A stretch of DNA of 64,000 nucleotides from positions 28,849 through 92,848 of the forward strand of contig JANXBK010000005.1 of NCBI GenBank assembly GCA_025057595.1. The letters are read 5' to 3'. Position 1 is the first letter of the stretch, and every line of letters starts with the position of its first letter. A model generated the notes under the pieces. It searched no databases and was not told the DNA's origin. It saw nothing but the letters and a program-made list of their open reading frames with translations. A program made the translations under genes and the position numbers. This DNA comes from Thermodesulfovibrio sp. (GTDB taxonomy: Bacteria; Nitrospirota; Thermodesulfovibrionia; Thermodesulfovibrionales; Thermodesulfovibrionaceae). Shown piece after piece: positions 54,991 through 64,000 of this stretch.

Positions 54991-56401
54991 ATCTTTTTGT
55001 AGCATCAATAAGCTCTCTTGAAGTATCTCTTAAAGCATCTGATATTCTTGTAATATTTTCAGTTATCCCATAGATTTCTATTGTTATATCCTTTACCTTT
55101 TGAGTTGAAATAACCGCAACTTCTGCAGATTCTTTTTGTTTTTTAGCTGACTCATTAATCTCAACTATTACTTCACCTATTTTCTTTATAATAGAATCAA
55201 TCTTTTCAAATATTAGAGTAGTTTCATTGACCATTTTTGTTCCTTCCTCTACATAGTTTGTCTCTTCTTCAAGACTTTTTGTAACAGCTGTAGCTTCTTC
55301 CTGTATTGCTGTAATAATATCTGCAATCTCTTTTGAAGACTTCTGAGTTCTTTCAGACAAACCTCTAATTTCTTCTGCAATAACGATAAATCCTCTACCT
55401 TCTTCACCGGCTCTTGCCGCCTCAATTGAAGCATTAAGTGCAAGAAGATTGGTTCTGTTAGCAATTTCACTAATAATTCTGGAAATTGTTCCAATCTCTA
55501 TTAATTTTTCTGAAAGTAGTTTCATTCTTTTGTTAATTCCTTGAACTGCAGCTCTAATTAATTGAATACTGCTGTTTGTTTCTATAACTACTTCATTTCC
55601 TTTTATAATCGCCTCTAATGCTTCCTTTGAAATAGCTGTTGCCAATGTAGTTTTTTCTGATGTCTCAACTGCTAAATTTGACGACTCCTGAATAAGTGTC
55701 ACGATTTTTTCTGTTTCCTGTCTTTGTAATTCTGCTCCTTGTCTAAGTTTTTGAACAATTTCATTTAAAAAAGTGCTTCTTTGTTCCACATTTTCAGCTG
55801 AATCTTTAACTTCTTTTACAAGCTCACTTAAACCATCAGCCATTAGGTTAAAAGCATCGGCTAAAGAGCCAAAAACATCAGGAGTTACTTCAGCTCTCTT
55901 TGTAAGATCTCCCTCAGAGGCTGCTGTCATAATCTGTAAAAATTTCATTATGTTTGCCTGCATCTGTTTTCTCTGTTCTTCAGTTTGTATCAGACTGGAA
56001 AGTCTATCCATCATTTCATTAAATACTTCAGCAATTTTTTGAAATTCATCTCCTGTTTTAAGCTCTATTCTTTTTTCATAGTTTCCTCTCCTTATATCTT
56101 CAATTGCGTTTTCGATAGCACTAATAGGATTAATAACTTGTCTTCTAAACCAAAAAACATTTGCAGTAGATATTAATACTAATGCGAAAGCAAAAACCAA
56201 AAGTGTAGGAGCAAACTTTATAAATGTATTGACTATACCCATTCTTTTCATAATAAACTCTTCACCATATATTTCATATCCTGTAATAATAAGGCCGGCA
56301 ACAAGTATAACAGTAGAAAGAATAACAGAAAGATTAAATATTATCAGAAATCTTTTATAAAGAACTCCTCTTGCTACAATAAGCTCTTTAATTTCTGCCA
56401 T
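54980..56401 (-). CDS. methyl-accepting chemotaxis protein (PilJ-like)
   Basis: 473 aa. Two membrane helices (about 17-42 and 64-86) frame an external loop of only about 22 residues, so there is no sizeable ligand domain. Two HAMP-like segments follow ([20 protein letters not shown]; and around 155-210, [10 protein letters not shown]), then the signalling domain with hairpin tip [30 protein letters not shown]. Gene ends face to face with cheA. It may take its input from the Cache-HAMP protein. Its own promoter is on the minus strand. Confidence 0.9.
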   Translation of the reverse strand: MAEIKELIVARGVLYKRFLIIFNLSVILSTVILVAGLIITGYEIYGEEFIMKRMGIVNTFIKFAPTLLVFAFALVLISTANVFWFRRQVINPISAIENAIEDIRRGNYEKRIELKTGDEFQKIAEVFNEMMDRLSSLIQTEEQRKQMQANIMKFLQIMTAASEGDLTKRAEVTPDVFGSLADAFNLMADGLSELVKEVKDSAENVEQRSTFLNEIVQKLRQGAELQRQETEKIVTLIQESSNLAVETSEKTTLATAISKEALEAIIKGNEVVIETNSSIQLIRAAVQGINKRMKLLSEKLIEIGTISRIISEIANRTNLLALNASIEAARAGEEGRGFIVIAEEIRGLSERTQKSSKEIADIITAIQEEATAVTKSLEEETNYVEEGTKMVNETTLIFEKIDSIIKKIGEVIVEINESAKKQKESAEVAVISTQKVKDITIEIYGITENITRISDALRDTSRELIDATKRFIV

Positions 56402-56434
56402 AATTAACCTCCAAAAGAATTTTTAAGCTTATAA

Positions 56435-56464
56435 AATATGAATAAAATCAATTAATTTTGTCAA
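56435..56464 (-). promoter_or_regulatory. putative promoter of the MCP gene
   Basis: Minus strand TTGACA (56464-56459), 18-bp spacer, CATATT (56440-56435), about 33 nt before ATG 56401, which has a GGAGGT ribosome site. The -10 has two mismatches. The rest of the 177-bp divergent gap is AT-rich; a TATAAT at 56539-56544 may serve the flavin reductase gene. Confidence 0.45.
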
Positions 56465-56578
56465 TAGTTTTAAGATAACATCCTCATTATTAAAATATCG
56501 TCTTATTTGAATAAAATCTAACAATTTTAGAAAAACGTTATAATTAAATTTAAAAGACTTCTTTTTAGGAGGTAAAAT

Positions 56579-57112
56579 ATGCAATATCTAAAGGAAAATT
56601 TTTACAGATTACTACATCCAAAAATTGTATTCCTTCTTACTTCTATTAGCAAAGAAGGCAAAGAAAATGTGATGGCATGTGCTTGGGCTACTCCTGCCTC
56701 TGAGGAGCCACCGAAAGTTATAGTATGTGTCGCTAAAGAAAATTACACTGCAGAGTTAATTCTTGAAACTAAAGAATTTGTAATAAATATTCCAACTCGT
56801 AATATGCTTAATGAAATTTGGATATGTGGAAGTAAATCAGGTAGACATATAAATAAATTTGATTTAGCTGGCTTAAAAAAAATTAAGGCAGAGAAAGTTT
56901 CAGCTCCTTTAATTGAAGGATGCGTAGGATATATAGAGTGTAAAGTGACAGAAACAGTTGACGCAGGAGAATGTTATGCTTTTTTAGCAGATGTGATTTC
57001 CTGTAAAGTTGACAAAAACTACTTTAAAGGTGGGGTTTGGATTCCTAACCAAATTCCTATGCATCTTGGAGGTAAGAAAATAGTATATTTTAGGGATGAA
57101 AAAACTACCTGA
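56579..57112 (+). CDS. flavin reductase family protein (FMN-binding split barrel)
   Basis: A 177-aa FMN-binding protein. The opening LHPKIVFLLTSISKEGKENVMACAWATPASEEPP and the FVINIPTRNML and GSKSGRHINKFDLAG segments are typical of the flavin reductase/FlvR-like family, found in anaerobes as ferric-reductase-like or electron carriers. AGGAGG precedes ATG. The reaction is unknown. It precedes aroC by 13 bp. Confidence 0.85.
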   Translation: MQYLKENFYRLLHPKIVFLLTSISKEGKENVMACAWATPASEEPPKVIVCVAKENYTAELILETKEFVINIPTRNMLNEIWICGSKSGRHINKFDLAGLKKIKAEKVSAPLIEGCVGYIECKVTETVDAGECYAFLADVISCKVDKNYFKGGVWIPNQIPMHLGGKKIVYFRDEKTT

Positions 57113-57125
57113 TATTTTTTAAAAT

Positions 57126-58298
57126 ATGCCTATGCTTAGATTTCTAACTGCAGGTGAATCTCATGGCAAAGCCTTAATCGGAATTATTGAAGGAATGCCA
57201 GCAGGAGTAAAGATTCTTAAGGAAGAGATAGACAAAGAACTCCGCAGACGACAGATTGGATATGGAAGAGGAGAAAGAATGAAAATAGAATCTGACGAAG
57301 TTGAGATTCTTTCAGGTGTAAGATTTGGAAAAACTATAGGTTCTCCTATAACTCTAATGATTAAAAATAAAGATTGGCAAAATTGGTCAAAAATAATGAC
57401 ATCTGAGCCAATAAAACAAGACTATCCATTAGTTACAAGACCAAGACCAGGACATGCAGATCTAGCAGGTGCTATAAAATATCTACATAAAGATATAAGA
57501 AATGTTTTAGAACGTTCTTCAGCCAGAGAAACTGCTATAAGAGTAGCCATAGGAGCTGTAGCAAAACAATTTCTGTCTTACTTTGAAGTAAAATTTGGAA
57601 GTTTTGTAGTAAGAATAGGAACTGCCTATAAAGAGATTGATACAGCTTTTTTAAAGGAAGAAGAGCTTATTAGTTTATCCTTACGGGCAGAGGATTCAGT
57701 TGTAAGATGCCCTTGGAAAGATGTGGAAAGAGATATGATTAAAGTTATCGATACGGCTAAAGAAAAGGAAGACAGCGTAGGTGGAAGTTTTATTGTTTTT
57801 GCTACAGGAGTTCCTATTGGATTAGGAAGTCATGTTCATTGGGACAGAAAACTTGACTCAAAAATAGCTTCATCAATTATGAGTATTCAAGCAGTAAAAG
57901 CAGTTGAGATCGGCGATGGAGTAAAACTTGGTAGTCTATATGGCTCTGAAGCAATGGATGAAATCTTTTATGAAGATGGATTTTTAAGAAAAACTAATCA
58001 TATGGGTGGTATAGAAGGTGGAATTTCAAATGGAATGCCGATAGTTGTAAAAGTTACAATGAAACCTATTCCAACTCTAAGAAAGCCTTTGAGGTCAGTT
58101 GATATACTAACAAAAGAGGCTGTATTAGCAGCCTATGAAAGATCCGATATTTGCGCTGTTGCTTCCTGTAGTGTTATTGCAGAGGCCTCTTTAGCATGGT
58201 GTTTAGCAGAAACTTTTTCAGAGAAGTTTGGTGGAGATAGTATCCAAGAAGTTTTAGATAATTTTAATTTTTATAAAGAGAGGCTTAAAGAGTGGTAA
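57126..58298 (+). CDS. aroC: chorismate synthase
   Basis: Last step of the shikimate pathway, FMN-dependent. Signatures: GESHGKALIGIIEGMPAG at the start, RPRPGHADLAGAIKY, then RNVLERSSARETA, and later NHMGGIEGGISNGMPI. 390 aa, full length. It overlaps the transglycosylase gene by 7 bp. Confidence 0.95.
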   Translation: MPMLRFLTAGESHGKALIGIIEGMPAGVKILKEEIDKELRRRQIGYGRGERMKIESDEVEILSGVRFGKTIGSPITLMIKNKDWQNWSKIMTSEPIKQDYPLVTRPRPGHADLAGAIKYLHKDIRNVLERSSARETAIRVAIGAVAKQFLSYFEVKFGSFVVRIGTAYKEIDTAFLKEEELISLSLRAEDSVVRCPWKDVERDMIKVIDTAKEKEDSVGGSFIVFATGVPIGLGSHVHWDRKLDSKIASSIMSIQAVKAVEIGDGVKLGSLYGSEAMDEIFYEDGFLRKTNHMGGIEGGISNGMPIVVKVTMKPIPTLRKPLRSVDILTKEAVLAAYERSDICAVASCSVIAEASLAWCLAETFSEKFGGDSIQEVLDNFNFYKERLKEW

Positions 58299-60196
58299 AG
58301 TTTTTTGTATTTTGTTCAATTTTTTTCGTTCTTTTTATACCCTCTGCGATCTCTCAAACTAATCCAATTTATTTACTTAAAGAAGGCAAAAAAGCCTTAG
58401 ACTCACATAATTATGAGAAGGCAATAGACTGTTTCAGTAAAGCTTTACCAGAGTTGAGAGAAATTGGAGATTATATTTTACTTTGGAGAGCAAAAGCTTA
58501 CAAAGCCATAAATAGGTATAAGGAAGGTTTAGAGGATATACAAACTTTATTAAAAACCTATCCGAAATCTCCACTTACAAGAGAGGCAAAAAGGGTGGAA
58601 ATTGAGTTTATAAAAAAGAGCGACAATGAAGAAGAAATTGAATCAATATATGAAAAATTTATACTTTCTTATCCTGAAGATCTTGAGATAAAATTAGAAT
58701 ATGCCCAATTTCTAAAAAACAGAGAAAAAGCTGAAAAAGCTAAAATATATTTAAAAGAGATATTTTTAACTTCCTCATCTTTAGCAGACATCGCAGAGAA
58801 GCTTCTTGATAAATCAGATATAACTGTAAACGATCTGATAAAAAAAGCTCAAAATCTGATTAATTCCTATTATTTTAAAAAAGCAGAAAATTATCTATTG
58901 AAAGCCTTAAATAACTCTTCTTTAAGGCAAAAAAAAGAGATTTATAGTCTATTAGGTTATAGCCTTTTTATGCAAAAAAAGTATACAGAAGCAGCTGAAG
59001 CCTTTAAAAAAAGTAATGATATTTATTGGTTAGCACGATCTTATCTTAGAGCAAAAGATTATGAGTCCTTTGAAAAAATAATACCAAAACTAATTCAATC
59101 CTCAGAAGTTGAAATAGGCAGTCTTTTAACTAATTATGCTAACATTAAAAGACGCACAGGTGATGTACAAGGAGCATTAAATATACTAAAAACTGTTTTG
59201 AATAAATATCCTACTTTAGAGGAAGATATAATGTGGTCTACCGGATGGATTCTTTATAGCTCGAAAAAATTTGATGAAGCCCAGAGAATCTTTAAAAATC
59301 TTTACCAAAACTACAAAAAAATTAAATATCTTTATTGGTATATTAGAGCTGCGAACAAAAAAGGAGTAATCAATATAGAAGACTATTCAGTAACATTTTT
59401 GCCAGGAGATTACTACTCTTATCTTTTATACAAATATGGTGTAATTGCCTCTGTACCTATTCCTTCCAAAAAGACAAATTTCAACTCAAAAATACCTTTA
59501 AGAGTTGAACTCTTAATAAAAGCTAAACTCAAGGAAGAAGCCTTAAAAGAGCTAAAGTGGATAATCAATAACAACAGAGATTTAGAAAATATTCCTGTTT
59601 ATGCCAAACTTTTAAATATTCTTGGTGATTACTCAACTTCTTTAAGGTTAATCTCAAAATTGCCTGATAAATTTAGTTACCATGAGTTTCTATATCCTAA
59701 ACCTTATTTTGAAGAAGTAATGAAAGTTTCTAAAAAATTTGCTATAGATCCATATTTAATATTGGCTGTAATGAGAGAAGAATCAAGATTTGACAGAACA
59801 GCAGTATCAGTAGCAGGTGCTTGCGGCTTGATGCAGTTAATGTTTGATACAGCTGTTAGAGAAAGTAAAAAAATTGAAGTATCAATAACTTCAATGGAGG
59901 ATCTATTTAATCCATCAAAAAACATTACCGTAGGTGTAGCTTATTTAAAAAAGCTTATTAATGAATTCCAAAGTATACCCATTGCATTAGCAGCTTACAA
60001 TGCTGGAGAAAATAATGTTAGATTATGGCTTAACGATAAATATGAAATTGATGAATTTATAGAAGATATACCCTTTAACGAAACAAAAAATTATGTAAAA
60101 AGAGTTCTAACCTCCTATGCAGAGTATCTTAGGACAAAGGAATTGACAAATAATTTTATTAAAATTATCACATACAAGAAGGAGGAAGACAGATGA
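58292..60196 (+). CDS. soluble lytic murein transglycosylase with TPR-like repeats
   Basis: A 634-aa periplasmic enzyme cleaving peptidoglycan. Signal peptide FVFCSIFFVLFIPSAISQ, then a long helical superhelix (about 25-440) with TPR-like units, then a C-terminal SLT domain (about 470-610) with catalytic Glu in VMREESRFDRTAVS, GLMQLM and AAYNAGENNV. The Slt70 layout is clear. GTG start 58292 lies within the end of aroC. It overlaps the next coiled-coil gene by 4 bp, linking wall cleavage to division genes. Confidence 0.9.
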   Translation: MVKFFVFCSIFFVLFIPSAISQTNPIYLLKEGKKALDSHNYEKAIDCFSKALPELREIGDYILLWRAKAYKAINRYKEGLEDIQTLLKTYPKSPLTREAKRVEIEFIKKSDNEEEIESIYEKFILSYPEDLEIKLEYAQFLKNREKAEKAKIYLKEIFLTSSSLADIAEKLLDKSDITVNDLIKKAQNLINSYYFKKAENYLLKALNNSSLRQKKEIYSLLGYSLFMQKKYTEAAEAFKKSNDIYWLARSYLRAKDYESFEKIIPKLIQSSEVEIGSLLTNYANIKRRTGDVQGALNILKTVLNKYPTLEEDIMWSTGWILYSSKKFDEAQRIFKNLYQNYKKIKYLYWYIRAANKKGVINIEDYSVTFLPGDYYSYLLYKYGVIASVPIPSKKTNFNSKIPLRVELLIKAKLKEEALKELKWIINNNRDLENIPVYAKLLNILGDYSTSLRLISKLPDKFSYHEFLYPKPYFEEVMKVSKKFAIDPYLILAVMREESRFDRTAVSVAGACGLMQLMFDTAVRESKKIEVSITSMEDLFNPSKNITVGVAYLKKLINEFQSIPIALAAYNAGENNVRLWLNDKYEIDEFIEDIPFNETKNYVKRVLTSYAEYLRTKELTNNFIKIITYKKEEDR

Positions 60197-60396
60197 TTGA
60201 GGAGAAGATTGTGGCAGCTTTAGAAAAAATTAGAGCTCTTAAACTTCAGAATGAGGAGCTAAGGAAAAGAGTAAATTCCTTAGAGGAAACTTTAAGACAA
60301 AAAGACAGTGAGATTGAAAATTTACTCAAAGAAAGACAGATTATAAAGAAACATATTGAAACTCTTTTAACAGAGCTTGATTTACAATTAGAATGA
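60193..60396 (+). CDS. ZapB-like coiled-coil protein
   Basis: A 67-aa all-helical, heptad-rich protein (MIEEKIVAALEKIRALKLQN, then SLEETLRQKDSEIENLL). The size and coiled-coil pattern are those of ZapB-like division proteins, and it is directly followed by zapA (overlap 4 bp). AAGGAGG lies before ATG. ZapB itself is poorly conserved, so the name is provisional. Confidence 0.65.
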   Translation: MIEEKIVAALEKIRALKLQNEELRKRVNSLEETLRQKDSEIENLLKERQIIKKHIETLLTELDLQLE

Positions 60397-60668
60397 ATAA
60401 AACAGAAGTTTATATTCTCGGACAAAAATATATTATTAAAGGAGACAAGTCTCCTGAGTATATTCAAAAACTTGCTGCGTACGTGGATGAAAAGTTAAGA
60501 AAGATTTATGAGCAGAATCCAAATATACCTCCACTTAGAGCAGCTATATTAGGCTGTCTTTATATCGCAGATGAGTTTTATGAGTTGAAAGAGGAATGCA
60601 GTAATCTTAAAGAGGAGTTAAAAAAGCTTGAAGAAAAAGCAAATGAGATATTAATTCTTCTTGATTAA
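60393..60668 (+). CDS. zapA: cell division protein ZapA
   Basis: A 91-aa ZapA: N-terminal beta part TEVYILGQKYIIKGDKSPEYIQKLAAYVDEKL and a C-terminal coiled coil (LKEECSNLKEELKKLEEK). It bundles FtsZ filaments at the division site. The stop abuts the convergent GGDDF gene (60669). Paired with the ZapB-like gene. Confidence 0.88.
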   Translation: MNKTEVYILGQKYIIKGDKSPEYIQKLAAYVDEKLRKIYEQNPNIPPLRAAILGCLYIADEFYELKEECSNLKEELKKLEEKANEILILLD

Positions 60669-61595
60669 TTAAAAATCTCTTCTTCTGTCAATAGCATACC
60701 TTTTTTCTTTCTGTTTTTTTGCAAAAGTTTTCATTGTTGAGGCAACTTCAGCCATTTCACTAAAATGTCTAAATTTTCTATTTTTTGTTGATGTTATCCC
60801 TACAGAAAGTGTCATTATTGGAAAGTGAAGAATTTTACCTTCTCTACTGACTGATTCAATATAACCTTTTTTAATATCCTCTAAATCATAAAAATTTATA
60901 ATAAGATTGTCAAAGACTTCTATAATTTTAACTGTAGTTTCTTCAATACTTTCAGGTCTCATTATATATACAAAGTCGTCACCACCAATATGTCCAACAA
61001 AACTGCCTTTCGGTTGTTCTGCTCTTACGATATTAAGAATAACTCTTCCTAGCATTTTAATTACCTCATCTCCACGATAAAATCCATACTTATCGTTAAA
61101 GGGTTTAAAATTATCTAAATCTGCATAAGCAAGAGAGAATATCTCTTCTTTGTCAATTCTTCTTTGAATTTCCCTCTGTATTACAAGATTACCTGGAAGT
61201 TTTGTTAAAGGATTGGTTGCTATTATTCTTTCTGCTCTTTCAAAACAAAGCAAAACTCTCATCGTAAAATCCTTTTCTATAAGATTTTCTCTTACATAAT
61301 CATCAAATAAAAACTTTTTCCAGTTTTTACAGTAAAAATCTGAAGGCACAATTGCTATAAAACTCATAGATACAAAGAGTGGATCCTGTTTTAATTCATT
61401 AAAGATATACAAATCTTTATCAAATTCCTCTGTAGCATCTATAATTAACATGTCAGGAATTTCGTTATAGATTATTTCTAAAGCATCTTTTATATCATCA
61501 AAAATATATTTTTCAAAGTTTAACTCATCAAGAAGTTCATAAAAAAGCTTCTTAGTATTTGAAGATTTAGCTAAAGCAATTATTTTTCTATTCAT
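60669..61595 (-). CDS. pseudo-receiver-GGDEF domain protein (GGDDF variant)
   Basis: About 308 aa. The N-terminal 125 residues have a receiver-like fold with DMLIIDATEEFD. The GGDEF domain follows: NPLTKLPGNLVIQREI, YADLDNFKPFNDKYGFYRGDEVI and an active-site loop GHIGGDDFVYI, i.e. GGDDF in place of GG(D/E)EF. It may still make c-di-GMP, or bind GTP only. ATG 61595 (MNRKIIALAKSS) is used; it lies inside the end of the HDOD gene, so the two are coupled. Confidence 0.82.
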   Translation of the reverse strand: MNRKIIALAKSSNTKKLFYELLDELNFEKYIFDDIKDALEIIYNEIPDMLIIDATEEFDKDLYIFNELKQDPLFVSMSFIAIVPSDFYCKNWKKFLFDDYVRENLIEKDFTMRVLLCFERAERIIATNPLTKLPGNLVIQREIQRRIDKEEIFSLAYADLDNFKPFNDKYGFYRGDEVIKMLGRVILNIVRAEQPKGSFVGHIGGDDFVYIMRPESIEETTVKIIEVFDNLIINFYDLEDIKKGYIESVSREGKILHFPIMTLSVGITSTKNRKFRHFSEMAEVASTMKTFAKKQKEKRYAIDRRRDF

Positions 61596-62424
61596 CAGAG
61601 GCAAAAATTTCTCCCGCGGCTGCTATTAGCTCCTCAGCTTCTTTAAATATCTCTTTAATTTCTCTTTCTTTTAAATTTAAAATATCCCATGCAAAAAGAT
61701 GAACAGCAGGAACAAACTCCTCAGCAGAGTATCCTATACCTCTTGCCACAGTAAGAGTATTAGCAACATGAACAATAGCTGTCTCTTTCTGAAATTTTTC
61801 ACTTATTTGAGGTCTATGATGATACATAATAGGCTCTATAAGTTTTAAAGGAAAGTTCCATCTTTTGGATACTATACCACCTACTTCCGCATGGGTTAAT
61901 CCAAAGTAATCTCTTTCTACTTCGTATAAATATCTTTCATTATTTTTTACTTCATCTAAAACCTTTGCATAATCTTCTCTAAAAGCAATCATAAGTATAA
62001 CCTTACCAATATCATGCAAAAGTCCAGCTACTGATACTTCTTCAGAGGCATCAACATTCTTCTGTATAGCTAAAATTCTTGAAAAGATCGCTGTGGCCAA
62101 AGAATGCTCCCAGAGTCCTCTCATATATCTCTGCATCAGTTCAAATACAGATACACCTAGAAGAAGCCCCTTAACTGCATTAAGCCCAAGTATTACCATA
62201 GCATGGCTTATTGAAGAGATTCTTCCTGGAAATCCATACACAGGTGAGTTAACCATCTTAAGAATTCTTGCAGTTAAGGTAGGATCAGAAGATACAAAGT
62301 CAGTAATTCTTTGTAGAGACACATTTGGATCCTCTATTATAGATAGAATTTTTTTTAAGATAGATGGAATTGTCGGAAGATTTTCTACCTTTTCAACTTT
62401 CGCCATTACTTCCTGAAGATTCAT
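61588..62424 (-). CDS. HDOD domain signalling protein
   Basis: About 278 aa. A single HDOD domain (about 10-210): VENLPTIPSILKKILSIIED, VSSDPTLTARILKMVNSPVYG, SISHAMVILGLNAVKGL, then SVAGLLHDIGKVIL and FGLTHAEVGGIVSKRWNFP. The HD residues are mostly preserved. HDOD proteins act in type IV pilus and c-di-GMP-linked signalling. Start ATG 62424 has GAGG before it; the track TTG is 12 nt upstream. Overlaps both neighbours. Confidence 0.85.
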   Translation of the reverse strand: MNLQEVMAKVEKVENLPTIPSILKKILSIIEDPNVSLQRITDFVSSDPTLTARILKMVNSPVYGFPGRISSISHAMVILGLNAVKGLLLGVSVFELMQRYMRGLWEHSLATAIFSRILAIQKNVDASEEVSVAGLLHDIGKVILMIAFREDYAKVLDEVKNNERYLYEVERDYFGLTHAEVGGIVSKRWNFPLKLIEPIMYHHRPQISEKFQKETAIVHVANTLTVARGIGYSAEEFVPAVHLFAWDILNLKEREIKEIFKEAEELIAAAGEIFASDE

Positions 62425-62707
62425 ATAATTCCTCAATATGGGATTTTAAAACCATTTTTATAAGAAGAGTTTGTGGATCCTTTATTTTTTTAAATCTTCT
62501 CTCAATACCTTCAAAAATTTCATTCTTTGGAGGTAGCTCTCTTTTACCTTCAACGTATATAAATTTTATATTCATCTGAGAAAGTTTATTTATTAATATC
62601 TCTGTAAGTTCTTTTCCCTTAGGAATAATAATCATTCCAGCCTCATTGATAACATCCTCTGCTACTTTCATTCCTGCTTTAGCTTTATCAATAGAGATTT
62701 TTATCAT
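62393..62707 (-). CDS. small domain protein paired with HDOD (HD-GYP-associated N-domain type)
   Basis: 104 aa. The first 55 residues (KISIDKAKAGMKVAEDVIN, then AGMIIIPKGKELTEILINKL) match the beta-rich segment commonly fused in front of HD-GYP and HDOD domains; here it stands alone. The C-terminus is charged helix. It overlaps the HDOD gene by about 32 bp, suggesting they act together. No function known. Confidence 0.65.
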   Translation of the reverse strand: MIKISIDKAKAGMKVAEDVINEAGMIIIPKGKELTEILINKLSQMNIKFIYVEGKRELPPKNEIFEGIERRFKKIKDPQTLLIKMVLKSHIEELYESSGSNGES

Positions 62708-62724
62708 CTTTACTAAATTATAAA

Positions 62725-64000
62725 TTAAATATCTAATTTTATGTGTAATTCTCTTAACTGCTTTACTTCAACTTCAGTAGGAGCTTCACTTAGAGGACAG
62801 TAGGCTTTCTGAGTCTTTGGAAAAGCAATAACATCTCTTAAAGAGCTTGCACCTGTCATTAACATTACTAGTCTGTCAAGTCCTAATGCTATTCCTCCAT
62901 GAGGTGGAACTCCGAAGTTTAATGCTTCAATAAAAAATCCAAACTTTCTTTTTACCTCCTCTTCAGAGAATCCTAAAATTCTAAAAATATGCTGCTGAAT
63001 ATCTACTCTATGAATTCTTATACTGCCTCCACCCAATTCATATCCATTTAAGACTATATCATAGGCTTTTGCTTTAATGTCTTTTAGAGAACTCTGAGGA
63101 TCTTTAAAGGCTTCTTCAGGAATTTGTAATAGTTTGTCTATATCACTGTCGTGAGGAGCTGTAAAGGGATGATGCATGCTTACAAATCTTTTTTCATCAT
63201 CATCCCATTCAAAAAGTGGGAAATCTGTTATCCATACAAAAGAAAAACCTTTCTTATCAATATTAGCCATCTCAGATAACTCAACTCTAAGCTTGCCCAT
63301 AATTTCATTTATCAAAGACTTATGATCCGCCACAAAAAAGAGCATATCACCATGCTCAGCCTTTAAAGTTTGAGCTAAATCAATTAATATAGTTTCTGGG
63401 AAGAATTTTACAATGGGAGACTCAAAACCATTTTTTAATTTTATCCATGCTAATCCTTTTGCACCAAAGGATTGAACCTTTTGTGTTAACTTGTCAATCT
63501 CTCCTCTACTTAACGAAGCAAATCCTCTTGCACAAATTGCTTTAACTGCGCCTCCAGTTTGTATAGTGTCAAGAAATACCTTGAAATTACAGTTTTTTAC
63601 AATGTCACTTACATCATAAATTTCAAGATTAAATCTCAAATCTGGTTTATCAGAGCCATATTTATTCATGGTTTCTTCATAACTTAACTTAACAAAGGGT
63701 ATAGAAAGCTCAACTCCTAAAACACTCTTAAAACAGTGAAAGAGCATTTCCTCAACTGTATCCATAATATCTTTTGGCTCAACAAAAGACATTTCAAGGT
63801 CAATCTGAGTAAACTCAGGCTGACGATCTGCTCTTAAGTCTTCATCTCTAAAACAACGAACAATTTGAAAGTATCTATCAAAACCGGAAATCATAAGTAT
63901 CTGTTTGAAAAGCTGAGGAGATTGAGGAAGAGCATAAAAGGCTCCAGGATTCAATCTACTTGGAACAAGAAAATCTCTTGCTCCTTCAGGAGTGGATTTT
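62725..64000 (-). CDS. aspS: aspartyl-tRNA synthetase, partial
   Basis: C-terminal 425 residues or so; the 5' part lies beyond the window, and the frame is open to the edge ([19 protein letters not shown]). Class II motifs are present: [20 protein letters not shown] (motif 2), the bacterial GAD insertion (about the middle, [14 protein letters not shown]), the catalytic [11 protein letters not shown] and [12 protein letters not shown] (motif 3). The N-terminal anticodon domain is not visible, so it cannot be told whether it also charges tRNA-Asn. Confidence 0.95.
   Translation of the reverse strand, partial: KSTPEGARDFLVPSRLNPGAFYALPQSPQLFKQILMISGFDRYFQIVRCFRDEDLRADRQPEFTQIDLEMSFVEPKDIMDTVEEMLFHCFKSVLGVELSIPFVKLSYEETMNKYGSDKPDLRFNLEIYDVSDIVKNCNFKVFLDTIQTGGAVKAICARGFASLSRGEIDKLTQKVQSFGAKGLAWIKLKNGFESPIVKFFPETILIDLAQTLKAEHGDMLFFVADHKSLINEIMGKLRVELSEMANIDKKGFSFVWITDFPLFEWDDDEKRFVSMHHPFTAPHDSDIDKLLQIPEEAFKDPQSSLKDIKAKAYDIVLNGYELGGGSIRIHRVDIQQHIFRILGFSEEEVKRKFGFFIEALNFGVPPHGGIALGLDRLVMLMTGASSLRDVIAFPKTQKAYCPLSEAPTEVEVKQLRELHIKLDI

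Noticed and set aside
1-64000. CRISPR arrays, IS elements, prophage or integrative element borders
   Set aside because: No regularly spaced repeats, transposase or integrase motifs, or tRNA-end duplications were found by reading; the only tRNA has no duplicated 3' end nearby.

Overview
The window is an AT-rich, gene-dense stretch of a Gram-negative, probably anaerobic and thermophilic bacterium. Composition, protein style and gene set (MSHA-like pilus, fused CoA-dehydratase activase, heptose epimerase, secretin, FtsEX/EnvC) suggest a Thermodesulfovibrio-like member of the Nitrospirota. This assignment is inference from recognition; no database was searched. About 65 protein genes, one tRNA-Leu and one decayed gene fill nearly all of the 64 kb. 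I see no IS element, phage, CRISPR array, rRNA or integration site.

Layout. (1) 1-9224, minus strand: split transketolase, ftsE-ftsX-envC-like, S41 protease ctpA, tRNA-Leu(CAG), tig-clpP-clpX and a cyclophilin-like protein cut by the window edge; this is a cell-division and protein quality-control block. (2) 9300-12927: polA facing glpX and a tiny zinc-ribbon gene. (3) 12943-13889: a 28-bp tandem duplication and a DUF4405 membrane-protein gene broken by about five lesions. (4) 13903-25581, minus: radC, metG, ricT, holB, tmk, a MetE-core-like protein, a coiled-coil protein, a 31-aa bS22/COX24-type ribosomal protein absent from the ORF track, a 1.4-kilo-residue activase fusion and a UbiD decarboxylase. 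(5) 25647-29669: short units, several seemingly leaderless (hldD, class II aldolase, HEAT protein, PPP-type phosphatase, DUF6485 protein, methyltransferase). (6) 29762-40666: MSHA-like type IV pilus locus with a major prepilin, mshI/J/K/L/E/G/M-like genes on the plus strand, and a TPR protein plus a prepilin-lectin fusion on the minus strand. (7) 40839-49038, plus: PAP2 phosphatase, yicC, remA, gmk, rpoZ, coaBC, pepP, efp, accB, accC, thiE-like. (8) 49041-56401: a chemosensory cluster (DUF4388 protein, Cache-HAMP protein without output domain, REC-DUF4388, CheY-like, CheW, CheA-REC, and a convergent MCP lacking a large ligand domain). (9) 56579-64000: flavin reductase, aroC, lytic transglycosylase, zapB-like and zapA, a GGDDF protein, an HDOD protein, a small signalling domain and partial aspS.

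The parts most worth following up are the pilus locus with its lectin-tipped prepilin, the nearby PATAN/DUF4388 chemosensory cluster that may control it through a split receptor, the set of promoters whose -10 box lies 5-8 nt before an ATG, and the decayed DUF4405 gene.
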